From the NCBI GenBank assembly GCA_037447655.1, contig JBBHKE010003059.1, positions 184,001 to 248,000 on the forward strand: 64,000 nt of DNA, given 5' to 3'. Positions 1-11,672 of the stretch are shown piece after piece. How positions within the stretch are numbered: position 1 is the first letter of the stretch; each line of letters opens with the position of its first letter. Under the pieces are notes generated by a model. That model was given only the letters and a program-made list of their open reading frames with translations. It was not told where the DNA came from and made no database searches. The stretch is from Zygnema cylindricum (Eukaryota; Streptophyta; Zygnematophyceae; Zygnematales; Zygnemataceae). Position numbers and translations under genes: made by a program.

Positions 1-139
1 TCATTTGCATTTGAGATACTCCTGTAGAAACTACCATTGAACTGATTTGTAGCCATCGACCAACTGCATGAGAGATTTACATGGAAAGTTTATATGGAAA
101 GCTCCATGAAACTGAACGGAACTGAGAGTTTTTTCGCAG

Positions 140-3100
140 GCCGGACCGTTATGTCCCTTTGTTTGGACAAACAGTTTATAATCCAAAGCAAGAACGTTCC
201 TCCTCTGTTCCCATCAAGGAGACAGTGGCAGCCATGGGAGAATTGATCAAAGGTTGGTAGATTTCTTAAGCTAGGGTTTGGCGACATTTGTCGTGTCTCT
301 GCCTCTCCCTCTCCCTTTATCACTCTTGCTTTCCCTCTCCCTCTCCCTCTCCCTCTATGACTCTTGCTTTCCCTCTCCCTGGCTCTCTCCCTCTCCCTCT
401 TCCTCTCTCTCTCCCTCTCCCTCTCCCTCTCCCTCTCCCTCTCCCTCTCCCTCTCCCTCGCCCTCGCCCTCCTCCCTCTCCCCTCTCCCTCTCCCTCTCC
501 CTCTCCCCCTCCCTCTCCCCCCCTCCCTCTCCCCCCTCCCTCTCCCCTCTCCCTCTCCCCTTCCCTCTCCCTCCTCCCCTTCCCTCTCCCTCTCCCTCTC
601 CCTCTCCCTCCCTCTCCCTCTCCCTCTCCCTCTCCCTCTCCCTCTCCCTCTCCCTTTCCCTCTCCCTCTCCTTTCCCTCTCCTCTCCCTCTCTCCCCTCT
701 CCCTCTCCCTCTCCCTCTCCCTCTCCCTCTCCCTTCCCTCTCCCTCTCCCTCTCCTCTCCCTCTCCCTCCCTCTCCTCTCCCTCTCCCTCTCCCTCTCCC
801 TCTCCCCCCTCCCCCTCCCCCTCTTCTGCCTCTCTCTCTCCCTCTCTCCTTCCCCCTCTGTCCCCTCTCCCTCCCACTACCTGTCCCCCTCTCCCTCTCT
901 CTCTCTCTCTCCCCCTCTGGCGGAAGGAAAAATCAAGGCCTACAGTCTCCTCCAATGAGACGACTTTTGAAGTGTGATTTTTTCCGATGCCTGACCTTTC
1001 TCCCTCTCTCCCTCTCTCTTCCCCCCCCCCTCTCCCCCCTCTCTCCCTCTCCCTCTGCCTCCTATTAGAGGGCAAAATCAAGGCCTACGGTCTTTCCAAT
1101 GAGACGACATTTGGAGTATGTGAGTTTTGCCGGGTGGGCTGACGAGCTTGGAGTCTCTCGCCCCAGTCAGCATTCAGAACAGTTTCAGTCTTCGTCACCG
1201 ATCTTTTGAAACGGAACTGGCGGAAGCATGTGCTCCGTCAAACTACAATATCGGACTTCTCCCATGGAGTCCTTTGGGAGGAGGTGAGAGAAGACCAAAA
1301 AAAATGTTTATAAAGAAAAATAGAAAGAAAAAAATGTTATGAAGAACAGTAGAAAGAATAAAAATGTTATGAGAAAGATAGAAAGAAAAACATGCGGAAA
1401 AATGTGCATTGTCAAACTATAATGTCGGAAGAAGAAAAAAAAATTATAGAGGGAGGAGGGAGGAGGGAGGAGGGAGGAGGGAGGAGGGAGGAGGGAGGAG
1501 GGAGGAGGGAGAAGGGAGGAGGGAGGAGGGAGGGAGGAGGGAGGAGGGAGGAGGGAGGAGGGAGGAGGGAGGAGGGAGGAGGAGGAGGGGAGGAGGGAGG
1601 AGGGAGGACGGAGGAGGGAGGAGGGAGGAAATTAGCTTGTCTATTTTCTGTTTTGGTTTTTTTTGGCCGAGTCAATGAAGATAGAGGGGATTTTTTTTAG
1701 CACCGATGGAATATGGTTTTCTGGTTTATTTTTGAAAAAAAAAAAATTTTAAACATTGTTTATTTTTTTTCTTGTTACAGGTGCATTATCTGGAAAATAT
1801 TTGGGTGGGAAAAAGCCAGAAAAGTCTCGATTCACAATGTTTAAGGATTATCAAGTTCGATATATAACTCCTGCAAGTTTTGAGGCTATTGGAAAATATG
1901 TTAAGATTGCAGAAAAAGCAGGTGAGGTACAGCTTTTTGTTCATGCTATGGGTAAGGTATGTGTTTTTTTTTCAATTGATTTTCTATCCAGTTCAGTTTG
2001 ATGGTTCGGTTTGGGAGTTTTGGATCAGTTCAGTTCCCTTCCGTTCAGATCATTTGATTTTGGTCCAGTTTATGTCAGTTCAGTTCAGTTCTGTGTAGTT
2101 CAGTTTAGTTTGGTTTATGTCAGGCCGGTTCGGTTCTGTTTGGTTCAGTTCAGTTCAGTTTAGTACAGGCCAATCTCGTTTAATTCGGTTTAATTTAGTT
2201 TAGTTAAGTTTTGTTCAGTACGTTTGGTTCAGTTCAGTTCATCTCATTTTAGTTCAGCTCAGTACGGCTCAGTTCAGTTCAGTTTCATTCAATGTCTTTA
2301 TGTTTACTTCAGTTATCTGTCAGTTTGTTTCAGTTCAGCTCCGTTTAATTCAGTTCAATTCGGTTATTAATTCAGTTTAGTTCAGTTTATGTCGGCTCAG
2401 TTCCGTTCAGTTCTGTTCAGGGTCGAAGTTAAAACCAAAAGGTTATCTTTTTTAATCATAAGTTTGGGAATCACCCAAATGGTGCAATCAACTTTTTTTC
2501 TTCTTGCCTTCCTAAGAAAAGGTGTGTTTTTGAATTCTAAATTTACTCATGACATCACTTTTAATTCTCCTAACTTAAAACATCAAATTTATAAAACGCC
2601 TTTGCAGCCCTTTTGCAATCCCTTTTAATTGGGGAATGAGAAAATACTCTCCAACACTCGAAAGCCACAAATGTATGCATAAACTCATATGAAATCCCAT
2701 TGAAGTGAGAAGAAAAGGACAAAAAAAACAACTTTATATAACTCAGAAACCTCAAAATCGTAAAATGTCTTTGAAGCTGCGATGAAATAACATGGAATTG
2801 GGAAAAAAAAACACATAATTATTGAACACTTGAAAGCCTCTAGATTGAAAAATGTCTTTGAAACTCGTTTGAAACTCACATGAAATCCCATTAAATTGTA
2901 AATGCGAAATCCCATCTATTTGAGTTTTTGAAATCTCCTCAAATTGAGAGTAAAAAAAACTTCTTTGGGAGGATTTTTTGGGGTACAATACAGGGATTAC
3001 TCCTTCCCAATTAGCTTTGGCCTGGTGTAAATCTCGGTGGTATGTGCCCTCCACTATTATTGGAGCCACTACTATGGAGCAACTCAAGGAAAACATAGGT

Positions 3101-4023
3101 CAGTATGTATGGTTTTCTAAGGGTTTTTGTTTATGGGGATTAAGGGTTTTTGTTTACGGGGATTAAGGGTTTTTGTTTACGGGGATTAAGGGTTTTAAAT
3201 GATTTTAAACAGTGAGAGAGTTGAAGGTATAGGTGAGTTTGGGTTGGGAAAATTTGGATTGAGAAAGGTAAAAGTTGTGAGGTAGTGAGTCGGTGAGTTT
3301 GGGTTGGGTCGGTGAGTTTTGGTTGGGAAATAGGGAAAAATCGAACATAAAGGGGAGTTTGGATTGGGAAAAGTTGAGAAAGTTGAAATATACAAAGGCT
3401 GAGAAAGTTGGGATTGATGAGTTTGGTTGGGAATAGTTGAGAGAGTTGGAAATTGAGATAGTTTGGAATATAGGCGTGATTACGTTGGGAAATTTGGTTT
3501 GGGAAAGGTTGAAAAAGATGAAAATATAAGTGAAGTTTGAGTTGGGAAAAGTTGAGAAAGTCGTTCAGGGAGACAGAAAGTAGTTGGCAGGGGGAGAGGG
3601 GAAGGAGAGAAAGGAATTTGGAATTTTTAAATGAAAACAGGCTTTGCTTTGTAATTTTGTTGTTTGGTTTCTTTTGGGTTCGGTTTATGTTTGGTTTAGT
3701 TTCGTTTGATTTGATTTGATTTGATTTGATTTGATTTGATTTGATTTGATTTGATTGGTGTCGAGTCGAGGTTGTATGGTTTAGTTTGGTTTGATTTACT
3801 ATTGTTTTTTTTTGTTATATTTTTTTATGTTTTATGATTCTCTTTTTTTGTTTGTTTTGTTTGGATTCGGTTTTTTTTCCTTTTCTTTTTGCAATCTGAC
3901 CCTTGTCGAAGAATTGTCGTTTTGCATATCTCAGATGCCTTTGAGATTGAACTTTCCGAAGAAATTTTGGAAGAAATCGATGCCGTCCATTTGGAGCGAA
4001 AAGATCCCCCTATGATTCTTTGA
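140..4023 (+). CDS. Aldo/keto reductase (Tas/plant AKR type), 5'-truncated by window edge
   Basis: Predicted NADPH-dependent aldo/keto reductase, a TIM-barrel oxidoreductase acting on carbonyl substrates. Six exons are supported: 140-252, 1069-1283, 1781-1921, 2994-3098 and 3935-4023 inside the window, plus upstream exon(s) beyond its left edge. Every junction is GT-AG and every codon phase closes. Visible family signatures in order are PDRYVPLFGQTVYNP, EGKIKAYGLSNETTFGV, SIQNSFSL, FETELAEACAP, GLLPWSPLGGGALSGKY, ITPSQLALAWCKSRWYVPS, IIGATTMEQLKENI and the terminal LSEEILEEIDAVH. These match the order in E. coli Tas and plant homologues. The stop is TGA at 4021. Oddity: exon 1069-1283 reads in three frames, with apparent one-base gains in the G run at 1136-1138 and the C run at 1161-1164. 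The gene is therefore either decaying or carries homopolymer assembly errors. The catalytic Asp/Tyr exons lie outside the window. Confidence 0.85.
298..920 (+). repeat. CT-rich microsatellite (CCCTCT)n in AKR intron
   Basis: About 620 bp of almost pure pyrimidine on the + strand, mainly CCCTCT/CTCCCT units with length variants. It fills the intron between exon 140-252 and the duplicated exon copies, so it doubles as an oversized polypyrimidine tract. The long S/P/L or R/E/G open frames through it on both strands are low-complexity artefacts. Confidence 0.95.
924..995 (+). pseudogene. Decayed tandem duplicate of an AKR exon
   Basis: This 72 bp block repeats the start of the real exon at 1069. 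It encodes GKIKAY followed, after a one-base shift, by SNETTFEV, and shares the string aatcaaggcctac with the intact copy. It lacks an AG acceptor where one is needed (the bases before aagg are gcgg), has at least one frame-breaking extra base (ctcctcc versus ctttcc) and runs into a stop. A second CT-rich tract (996-1060) separates it from the functional copy, so exon and polypyrimidine tract were probably duplicated together and this copy then decayed. Confidence 0.7.
996..1060 (+). repeat. Second CT-rich tract before AKR exon
   Basis: Pyrimidine-only stretch ending in the acceptor ctattag at 1062-1068. It serves as the polypyrimidine tract of the functional exon at 1069. Confidence 0.8.
1451..1629 (+). 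repeat. GGAGGGA purine microsatellite in AKR intron
   Basis: About 25 copies of a 7 bp GGAGGGA unit (with GGAGGAGG variants), all purine on the + strand, inside the intron 1284-1780. The G-tract spacing is compatible with G-quadruplex or triplex formation in the pre-mRNA sense strand. Confidence 0.95.
1983..2420 (+). repeat. Degenerate CAGTT/GGTTCAGTT array in AKR intron
   Basis: Intron 1922-2993 carries about 430 bp of degenerate 5 bp repeats (cagtt, ggttt, tcagt). The rest of the intron (2420-2990) is AT-rich, with scattered gaaatccca and cctcaaa repeats and no coding signal. Confidence 0.85.
3120..3757 (+). repeat. Three short tandem arrays in last AKR intron
   Basis: Intron 3099-3934 holds about three copies of a 24 bp unit (ttaagggtttttgtttacgg, 3120-3192), a degenerate GAGTTTGGGTTGGGAAA array (3228-3560) and about ten copies of TTTGA (3708-3757). 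No coding sequence is seen until the terminal exon at 3935. Confidence 0.85.
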
Positions 4024-4296
4024 TGTTTTCTTAAAGGAAAACGATCACAAAAAAAATTGAAATTTGAAAAAGGTATGACATTTTTTCTCAGTTTTCATTT
4101 TTTGGGTACGTTGCACTGTGAATCATTGTTAGAGTAAAGAAAGTATTAGGGTGTGATTTATATAAGTTCGAATAGCCTGGCTGCTTTTAAAACGTTTGAA
4201 GAATTAACGTTAAGAAAAAAACAAGTAGTGTCTTTGATAGTATTTTAGGTTCAAGGGGTAAAATTTAGGGGCACCTGTGTGGGGTCATTGACGCTA

Positions 4297-4475
4297 CACC
4301 GTGTATCGCTATTAGTGTTAATAATTTTTTCGCCACTAAAAACATATTTTCTCCGTACACACCTGTCCGATTTTCAAATGGAGACCTCCAATCGGAAGCT
4401 GAGAACCTTTACCTTTCAATCGCCACCGTTAGATCCATGATCCGACAAGTGTGTACGTAATAACGATTCACGGTG
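4297..4475. mobile_element. Family A MITE (TA-flanked, TIR CACCG..)
   Basis: A 179 bp element bounded by TA at 4295-4296 and 4476-4477. The ends are inverted: caccgtgtatcgctatta on the left, and the complement of taacgattcacggtg on the right. The interior holds the family hallmarks tttttcgccacta and ctccgtacacacctgtccga. Terminal inverted repeats with TA duplication fit the Tc1/mariner superfamily. No coding capacity. A second end-like piece follows at about 4478-4530. Confidence 0.75.
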
Positions 4476-5822
4476 TAGTAACGATGCACGGTAGTTACTG
4501 CCCGTGGCTATTAGAGTTAATCACTCTAATTCAAGTGACTGTTTTTTTAACTCAACATCACTAATTGGTCAATAACGCTTTATAATTTTTTTAGTAGTGT
4601 TGCCGATCGTGCCAAAATGTCAATTGCCTTAGTCGATACGGTATCCGTACAAAAATCGAAAATCGAGAGAGACCGATATCCGCGATTTTGTGGTACGCAA
4701 TATTGCAAGTTTCGGTATTCGATATTTGTTCTTTTAAAAAGGCTAGAAATACGTTACACCTTTTTTTTTTTTTTCACACGGCTTACATGTGAAACGTGTT
4801 CTTAACACACAATATTTTCTATGGCCTCTGTTTTGGACTTTTTTAGGATTATTCCAGGGCGTTAATGGGTTTCAGGGGATTTAAAGAGATTTTCGGATTT
4901 CTTAGGGTTTTTAGGGTATAATAAGATTTTTGTCGAGTTTTAAGTTTTCTAGTGCAAATTTATATCGTTTCCATTATTTTTCAAAGGTCGACATTTTGTC
5001 TTTTTGTGTCATTCCAAACCACCCTAAATAAGAAGGGATTCTATGAACCTTAACTGACCCAAAAAAAAAAAAAGAGCAATATGTATGCCGCCCAGGCCAA
5101 AAACACAGCGAACTACGAGGTGCGTAGCACTGAAACACCAGCAGCTACGGGGGGGGGGAGAAGGGGGGGGGGGGAGGTGCGTAGCACTGTCTACTCTAAA
5201 TATCGGCGAAAGAACAATTAAAACTGGGACTCCTCCGGTTCCAAAAACAAAAAACCGGCAGTTTCGATTGGGTACCCAAACGCTAGTTTTTAGGGTTTTT
5301 AAGTTAAGTGGTCTATAATGACCCATAATTATGGCAAAACATAATCTAGTGTGGTTGGTTCTAATAAAAAACATTAACGCTAATATTTCACTGAACTCTA
5401 ATAGTGATTGCCTGTGTACTATTTGAATTTCCTCCAAATTTGTATGACATATATTTTTGTTTCTTGATACGTTTTCCAGAATCGTTGATCGTTAGTTTGA
5501 CTTATTCACTCGTTTTTGGACGTCACAAAAAAAATAAAATAAAAATTCCGTGAGCATTTTTCTCACTGCTACTTCATTTAAAAAAGCAGTATTGGGAAGT
5601 TTTTTCAAACGAAAACGGTTTTTTATGCTTAATGTAAAAAAAAACGTGTGGAAATATGAACGTCCAGACAAACGATCTGATTCTTTTTTGTTTTTGCTGT
5701 ATTTTTTTTTTCTTTTTTTTTCCATTCTAGGGTTTGCAAAACAGATTCACATTCGACGGGCAGAAACATTTTTTTTTGGCAAACTTTAGTTTCTGGTATT
5801 TATGTGACTGGTCATCCCGATT

Positions 5823-6115
5823 CTCCTTCACCCCTCTCTCTCCCTCTCTCCCTTCTCTCTCTCTCTCCGTCTCTCTCTCCCTCTCTACCCCTCTCATTGT
5901 CTCTCTCCCTCTCTCCTCTTTCCCGTCTCTCTCCCACTCTTTCCCCCTCTCCTCGTCTCTCTCCCTCTCTCCTCTTTCCCCGTCTTTCTCCCACTCTCTC
6001 TTCCTCTCCGCCCCTTTCTTTCCCTCTTTCTGCCCCCCTCTCCCCCTTTCTCTCCCTCCCTCCCCTCTCTCTCTCCGTCTCTCTATCCTCCTCTCTCACC
6101 TCCTCTCTCCCATTT
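5823..6115 (+). repeat. CT-rich low-complexity tract
   Basis: About 290 bp of CTCTCCCTCT-type pyrimidine sequence with occasional GT interruptions. Open frames through it are serine/leucine/proline artefacts. No flanking exon was identified. Confidence 0.85.
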
Positions 6116-6927
6116 TACCATCCGTTATATTTTTTGGTACTTCCGATAGTTCTTATTCTTTTGGACTAGGTTTAAAATTTTTGAAGGTGATTGAAATGAG
6201 ACAAAATCTTTATTTTTTTTTCAAAATATTTTTTGACTACTAATTAAATCTTACGATGACCGAAGTTAAGGATAAGATAAAAGACGAACAATAGGGTGTA
6301 TGTATTAATATTGCAGGGTCTCTTTGGCGATGGAATGGCGAGGAGAGGGAGAGGCATTGGATTGGTTGCCGGACTTTTTTGCCATTTGCCATTCTTATTT
6401 TATTTTTGGTTTTTTGAGATTTGAAAAATTGTTATTTTGACAATATGTATTCAAAAATAAGACATGCAACAACATGCTCTTGCTTTAAGGATATGTTGTT
6501 TTAACATTTTCCGGATTTTTGTTCTAATTATCGAAAAGGTTGTAATTTCTTTTGTATTTGGTCAATTTGAAACATTCCTCTCTTTTAGTTAATTTGTAAA
6601 AATATCATTTTTTTATCCTTTTTGCCAATTCCAATTCCTATATATATATATATCCTTTTCTTAACTCAGTTAACAAGTTCAAGAGGCATGAATCAGAAGA
6701 GAACAACAGAGTTGTAATAGGATAGGACGAAAAGCTCAAAATATTCTAAACATATCACATCGATACTGTAAGTAGTAACTATACATGGAAGTGGGTGCAT
6801 ACTCCGTAATTATTAATACGAAAGCAAAATTAGTGTGTATACGTTAGTCTTTTGATGTTTTATACTTCTTTCTCGAAGATAAAAAGTTTTGGTTTTAGCA
6901 CTTCTAATGAACATTTTGGACTCACTA

Positions 6928-7128
6928 CACAGCTCATCGTTATTAGCGTTAAAAATTTATTGGTGTTAATGTGAAATTAGTAATAATAATACTAATTAGG
7001 TGGAAGGAGATGTGGCAGATTGTAGTCCACGTCCTTAAATAATGTTGTTTTAACTCTATTTTATGATTTTTGGCCAAAAAAAGTCGCGACCGAATTAGTG
7101 GTATTAACTCTAATAATGACGAGCGGTG
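6928..7128. mobile_element. Family A MITE, long-spacer subtype
   Basis: A 201 bp element between TA dinucleotides at 6926-6927 and 7129-7130. The left end contains atcgttattagcgtta and the right end is the inverted taataatgacgagcggtg. The interior shares the block with ctgccac/gtggcag and the ccacgtccttaaat motif with the copies at 58580 and 61261, defining a subtype. Confidence 0.7.
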
Positions 7129-9270
7129 TAATTTTCCATTTCTTAGACAAATAGGAAAATTGTCGCCTACTGTTAACAATCACAATATTTAATGTCAACT
7201 AGTTATTTATTGGTTTCTTTAATAAATGTCGTCTGTAAAGCCCTCAAAAGTACTTTACTCCTAAGGATCGTATCATTACCCTCCCATTTCCCTTCCTTTA
7301 CCTCCTCTCCTATTTTTATCTTACTTTTACTCTCCCCTCTTGCCTTAATACTGATTTTTTCTCCTTCATACAAACTCCTATCTTGGTTATTTGTACTACG
7401 TTTCCTCGACTTATTTTGTCTTTATCTTAATACTGTGCCTCGAAAACAAGTCTTTGTGTTCAAAAGGGTATACATTAAAGTTCGAATGTGCGAAAATATT
7501 TGGTGATGCTATATGCGGTTATTTTTTGACATAGATATTAATACACAAGTATGTGCATACTTGTTTAAAAAAATGCAAATATTGTGGGTTTGTCGTACCG
7601 TAACATCCACCTTGTTTAACTCGAAGAAAGCAAAAATATTTTATTGCGAAGAAATAATTAACATGATGGATAAACCAACAAAGTACAAAACATGATTGAA
7701 AATGGAAAATTGTTGATGATTATTAAAGTTAAGAGATGAAAAACCCAAAAGGATAAAAAACAGTACAAAATCTAGGGAGAAAGAAATAAAAGCCTGAAAT
7801 TTTAAGCTATAAAAACGAAGGAGAAAGAAATACCAAACTATAAGAGCATTAAAAACTACTATATAGGCTGATTCGAAATGAGAAAACTAAATAATTCCAC
7901 ACTGAAGGGCGTAATAACTATTATTTTACGTTAAAAATATCAAACATTTGAGGACGTGTATACAAAATATTTGGACTTTGTGGTATGCTTGTTCACAAAA
8001 GTACAGTTTAGAAGTTTTATATTGGAGGAGAGCACATTGTCATTGTTAGGTGTGCTTTTCAATGTTTGGACTATTGAATTAAAATACCCTAAAAAACCCT
8101 AAAAAACGGTCAAAGGACAATAATCATAAAGGTACAACGCGAGTGTACCCGAATATTTGGAGTTAAATGGGGACGGCTGTTATAGTGCTTGATTTAATTA
8201 CTTCCCACGCTTTAACTATGATTCTAATTAGGAGAAAGCAATCTCTTCCTGCGTCATGTGCTGCAATCGATGATGTATTAAATACAGTGCGCACTAAATG
8301 TCAAAAGTTATCAATAAGCCTATCATGTGGACGAATTATTTTCGGAGAGAAAAGTACGATTTTGCTAGGGAAATCGGAAAAAGTACGCACTTTAGCGGGA
8401 GTTGCCCGTCGATCCCTTTGATTTACGGTTCAAAGATAAATCCTCTTTATCGGTTATTACTTATTACAGTGCGCTTCTTTTTCGGACGAAGGAATACAAA
8501 AAAAATAAAAAAATCAGCTATTCCTAATTTTGCACCGTACGTTACTGCAATTTGACTATTCCTTCTCTTTAAAAAGGATACAGATCGGTGTACGGATATT
8601 TAATTTCTGATACCCTGTCGGATTAATACCGGTCACATGTTATCTTGTTTACGGAACAAAACGACAAAGCGTTTCAGCTTTGCTTGACAGTTGACACCCT
8701 AATATTGGTTTTGTCGCTATTCGGTATTTACCATTGCGACCAAAAGAAAGTTTGGTGCAATTGGTGCAATTGGTGCAATCGGATTGCTCGATTTTTGTTC
8801 AGTTTGTCGTTATGTGAGGTTTATGTGTACTATATTTTGTCTGAAGGATGTGGAAAAGACTCTGATGGATTCTGCTAACTGCCAAGAAACCGTACCACCG
8901 ACAAGTAGTCAGTTTTACACTTGTTTAAGGAAGAGGCAGATTTTCCAATAGTCAAAAATGTAAGAAACCAAAATTATTTGTTTGGACACGTGGCAGACCG
9001 TCAAAGTTCCATCCATTCATTTGAGTTCTTTCCTACTTTTTTTGTCTTTTTAACGGGCCTGCAATGTCCGCATATGTTTTCTTTGTCGTTTTGCGATAAA
9101 GCTTTCACGGCTGCATTCGTTGGTTTTAAATTGACAAACATTGTTATATCGACCCACTGATATCTTCGAAATCGACCTCGTGATGGTAAGCCTATTTAAT
9201 ATGGAGAATTTACAAAAGTCGTTAAATACGTACTTTAGGTTTGCACGTGTCAGATAATCTCGACCTATTA

Positions 9271-9490
9271 CCACCGTGAATTGTTATTAACGTTAATGTA
9301 TTTTTCGTCTCTTTAAACATCTTTTATCCGTACACAGATGTCAGTTTTTAGATCTCACGGTTGCGATTGAAAAGAAAGATTCTCAGCTTCCGATTGACGG
9401 TCTTAAATTAAGAATCGGACAAGAGTGTACGGATAAAAGATGTTTTAAGTGGCGAAAAAATGATTAACCCTAATAGCGATTTACGGTGTG
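9271..9490. mobile_element. Family A MITE
   Basis: Ends are ccaccgtgaattgttatta and the inverted taatagcgatttacggtgt. The interior is itself an imperfect palindrome (aacatcttttatccgtacac against gtgtacggataaaagatgtt), so the whole element can fold into a hairpin. Non-coding. Confidence 0.75.
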
Positions 9491-10564
9491 TGTAGCTTAA
9501 CTTCCTGTTTTTCCCTCCTGCGACAGCTCACAAAAGTTAAAATGTATTTTGGACACATAAGCATCTTTGAACATACCGTACAAGAGATCTTTGGTATATT
9601 TTCTGGACAAAACTGTGCTAACAGGGTGACTGTTTCATGCTTCTATTTTATTTTGAATTGTTAAATAACTGCGCGCCAGCTCACAGCCCCAACGTAGATA
9701 CGGACAAAAAAGGGAATCTTAATTGAATCTCGAATAGATTTTATCAAAGATTATTGCTGATGCTTACAGTCATTCAGTGGTACAATTCGTGGAAAAAGTA
9801 CTGTACCGTTTCTATGTTGACTCAGTACTGTACTGTACTGTACTATGGATAAAAAAATTTATATATATTGTACAAAAAAAATCCGCTTGATTCTGTTTCT
9901 ACACACTTGCGAACGTGGATCGTACGGTCATCGGCAAAACCTTTCAAAAGGAATTTAAAGACCATGGAAATTAAAATTTCGAAGATTGAACTGAAGTCGT
10001 GACAAATGTACGGTGATTTTTAAAATACAATTACACGATAAAGAATGTACACATTTCGTACACTTTGCTCAACGGATGGGACGTACTTGCAATTTCTTAT
10101 TTTCTGCCACGTGGCACCGTCAGAAAGTCCATATTATACAGCGTGGACACATCGATTACAACATTACAGATATTTTCGCGTCTAGTTTTTGCAAATAGCA
10201 CCCACACGTGTGGTTGTGAAACGTACTTTTAGTGTTTTGCGGTCTTTAGATAAACTTTTCTGTACGGATAATTAGTTTTTTCTCTGTTCCGTACCGTCTC
10301 CGAGACCGTCACATTCAAGAATCTGCAAGAAAATTGTACAGCTAGAATCCTCTACGGTGGGACGTACAAAATTGTAATTTATGATGATTTTTTTACGACT
10401 TCTTAACGTTTTTTAATCAACTTTTTTGTCCTGTCAAAATTCAAACGAATTTTCCGTACAGTAAATCAACAACTGACAAAATACCTAAAAAAAAGAAAAA
10501 GGGCACTATTGAAAATGTCGGTGTCACACATAATGCAAAATCGATTCGAAAAGACGTCCGATTT

Positions 10565-10932
10565 GTGAGCGAATCAGGAAACAGTAAATTAACTACAGAA
10601 TTCAGTTCGACGACTCTGATTGGTCGCCGCTCCGGGTATTGCGCCGTGCGGCGGGGCACTTTCAAGCGGCGGGACACGCACGTGCGAAGCTTCGGTTTCG
10701 CGCGGGCAGAATTCCCAGTCTCGAAGCCCGCCCGGTCTCCCTCTCCCTCTCCCTCTCCCTCTCCCTCTCCCTCTCCCTCTCGCTCCCTTGTCACTTGCAC
10801 CTCTTCCTCTCTCTCTTCTTCCCTTCCCTTCTTTCTCCTCTCTCTCTCCCTTCGCTTCATTTAAAATATGTAGGTTTAAAATATCTGGGCGGTAGGGAGA
10901 TCCATTGGAGGAGAAGAGAGGTAGAGAGTGTC

Positions 10933-10978
<46 letters not shown>

Positions 10979-10983
10979 AAGAG
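10565..10983 (+). promoter_or_regulatory. GC-rich putative promoter and 5' untranslated exon of TRAF-like gene
   Basis: A CpG-rich patch (10618-10735) stands out from the AT-rich surroundings. It is followed by a TCTCCC array (10738-10785), more CT-rich sequence and a (GA)n run at 10938-10976 that ends in gaaagag|gtatgt, a good splice donor at 10984. CT- and GA-rich leaders are common in plant 5' UTRs. The matching acceptor is the AG at 11671-11672. The transcription start is not determinable from the sequence. Confidence 0.45.
10938..10976 (+). repeat. (GA)n microsatellite
   Basis: About 19 GA dinucleotides just upstream of a putative splice donor at 10984. Confidence 0.95.
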
Positions 10984-11672
10984 GTATGTCTTTTTTTTTT
11001 TTCTTATGCTTAACATTTTTATTTCAGCTAAAAAAAATATTTTCTAAAGATTTCCCAAAAAAAAAAATCCATTTTATAAGATTATAATTATATTTTACTC
11101 AAGAAAAAATAAAAGTTACCTAAAAGAATGGAAATTTGAACTAGAATATAGTAAAATATTATTATAAATATTAATATTTTCAATAAAATATTATTATATA
11201 TATTAATATTTTATTATCTTTTTTAAAATATTTTTTTAATAAAAACCCAAAAAGAGATTTCCCAAAGAAAATCAAAGATTAAAGAAATAGAGAGAAAAAA
11301 AAAAAAGAGAGAGAAGAAAAAAGCAAAATTTGAGAAGAGGGAATGTCATTTAAAAAAAAAAAAAAACGGAGATGTCAACCATTAATTTTCTTTTCGCTAT
11401 ATTTTTTTTCTAGATATTTACCAAAGAAAGTAATTTTGTTATAAAGTCATTTTATTTTTCCTTCGATTTCAATCATTATCCCATCTGATTTTATAATTCA
11501 AAAAAAAAAAAAAAACTTAGTTTGATTCGACCCCAAAAAAAAAAATAGAAAAAGAAAAAACCCACAATGTTGTTAATTTTGAAACTCAATTGTAAGGATT
11601 CGCACATTCTGCTGCCTCTACCTCTCCCTCCCCCTCCCCTCCCCCTCCCCCTCCTTCTCACTGGCCTTGTAG

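Larger units (their letters stand above)
4024..10564. other. Gene-poor intergenic region between AKR and TRAF-like genes
   Basis: No convincing exon was found on either strand. The stretch contains AT-rich DNA, family A elements, a CT-rich tract at 5823-6115, a G run at 5149-5176, a threefold TTGGTGCAA repeat near 8755-8780 and a GTACT repeat near 9824-9845. I searched for MATH-domain exons of the downstream gene and did not recognise any. Confidence 0.5.

Noticed and set aside
278-1081. Long open frames of Ser/Pro/Leu or Arg/Glu/Gly on both strands
   Set aside because: They are translations of a CT/GA microsatellite. All phases stay open because the repeat contains no stop codons; there is no conserved domain.
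1134-1166. A 33 nt mini-intron restoring the AKR frame
   Set aside because: The segment itself encodes the conserved ADELGVSRP block, and splicing it out does not restore the downstream frame.
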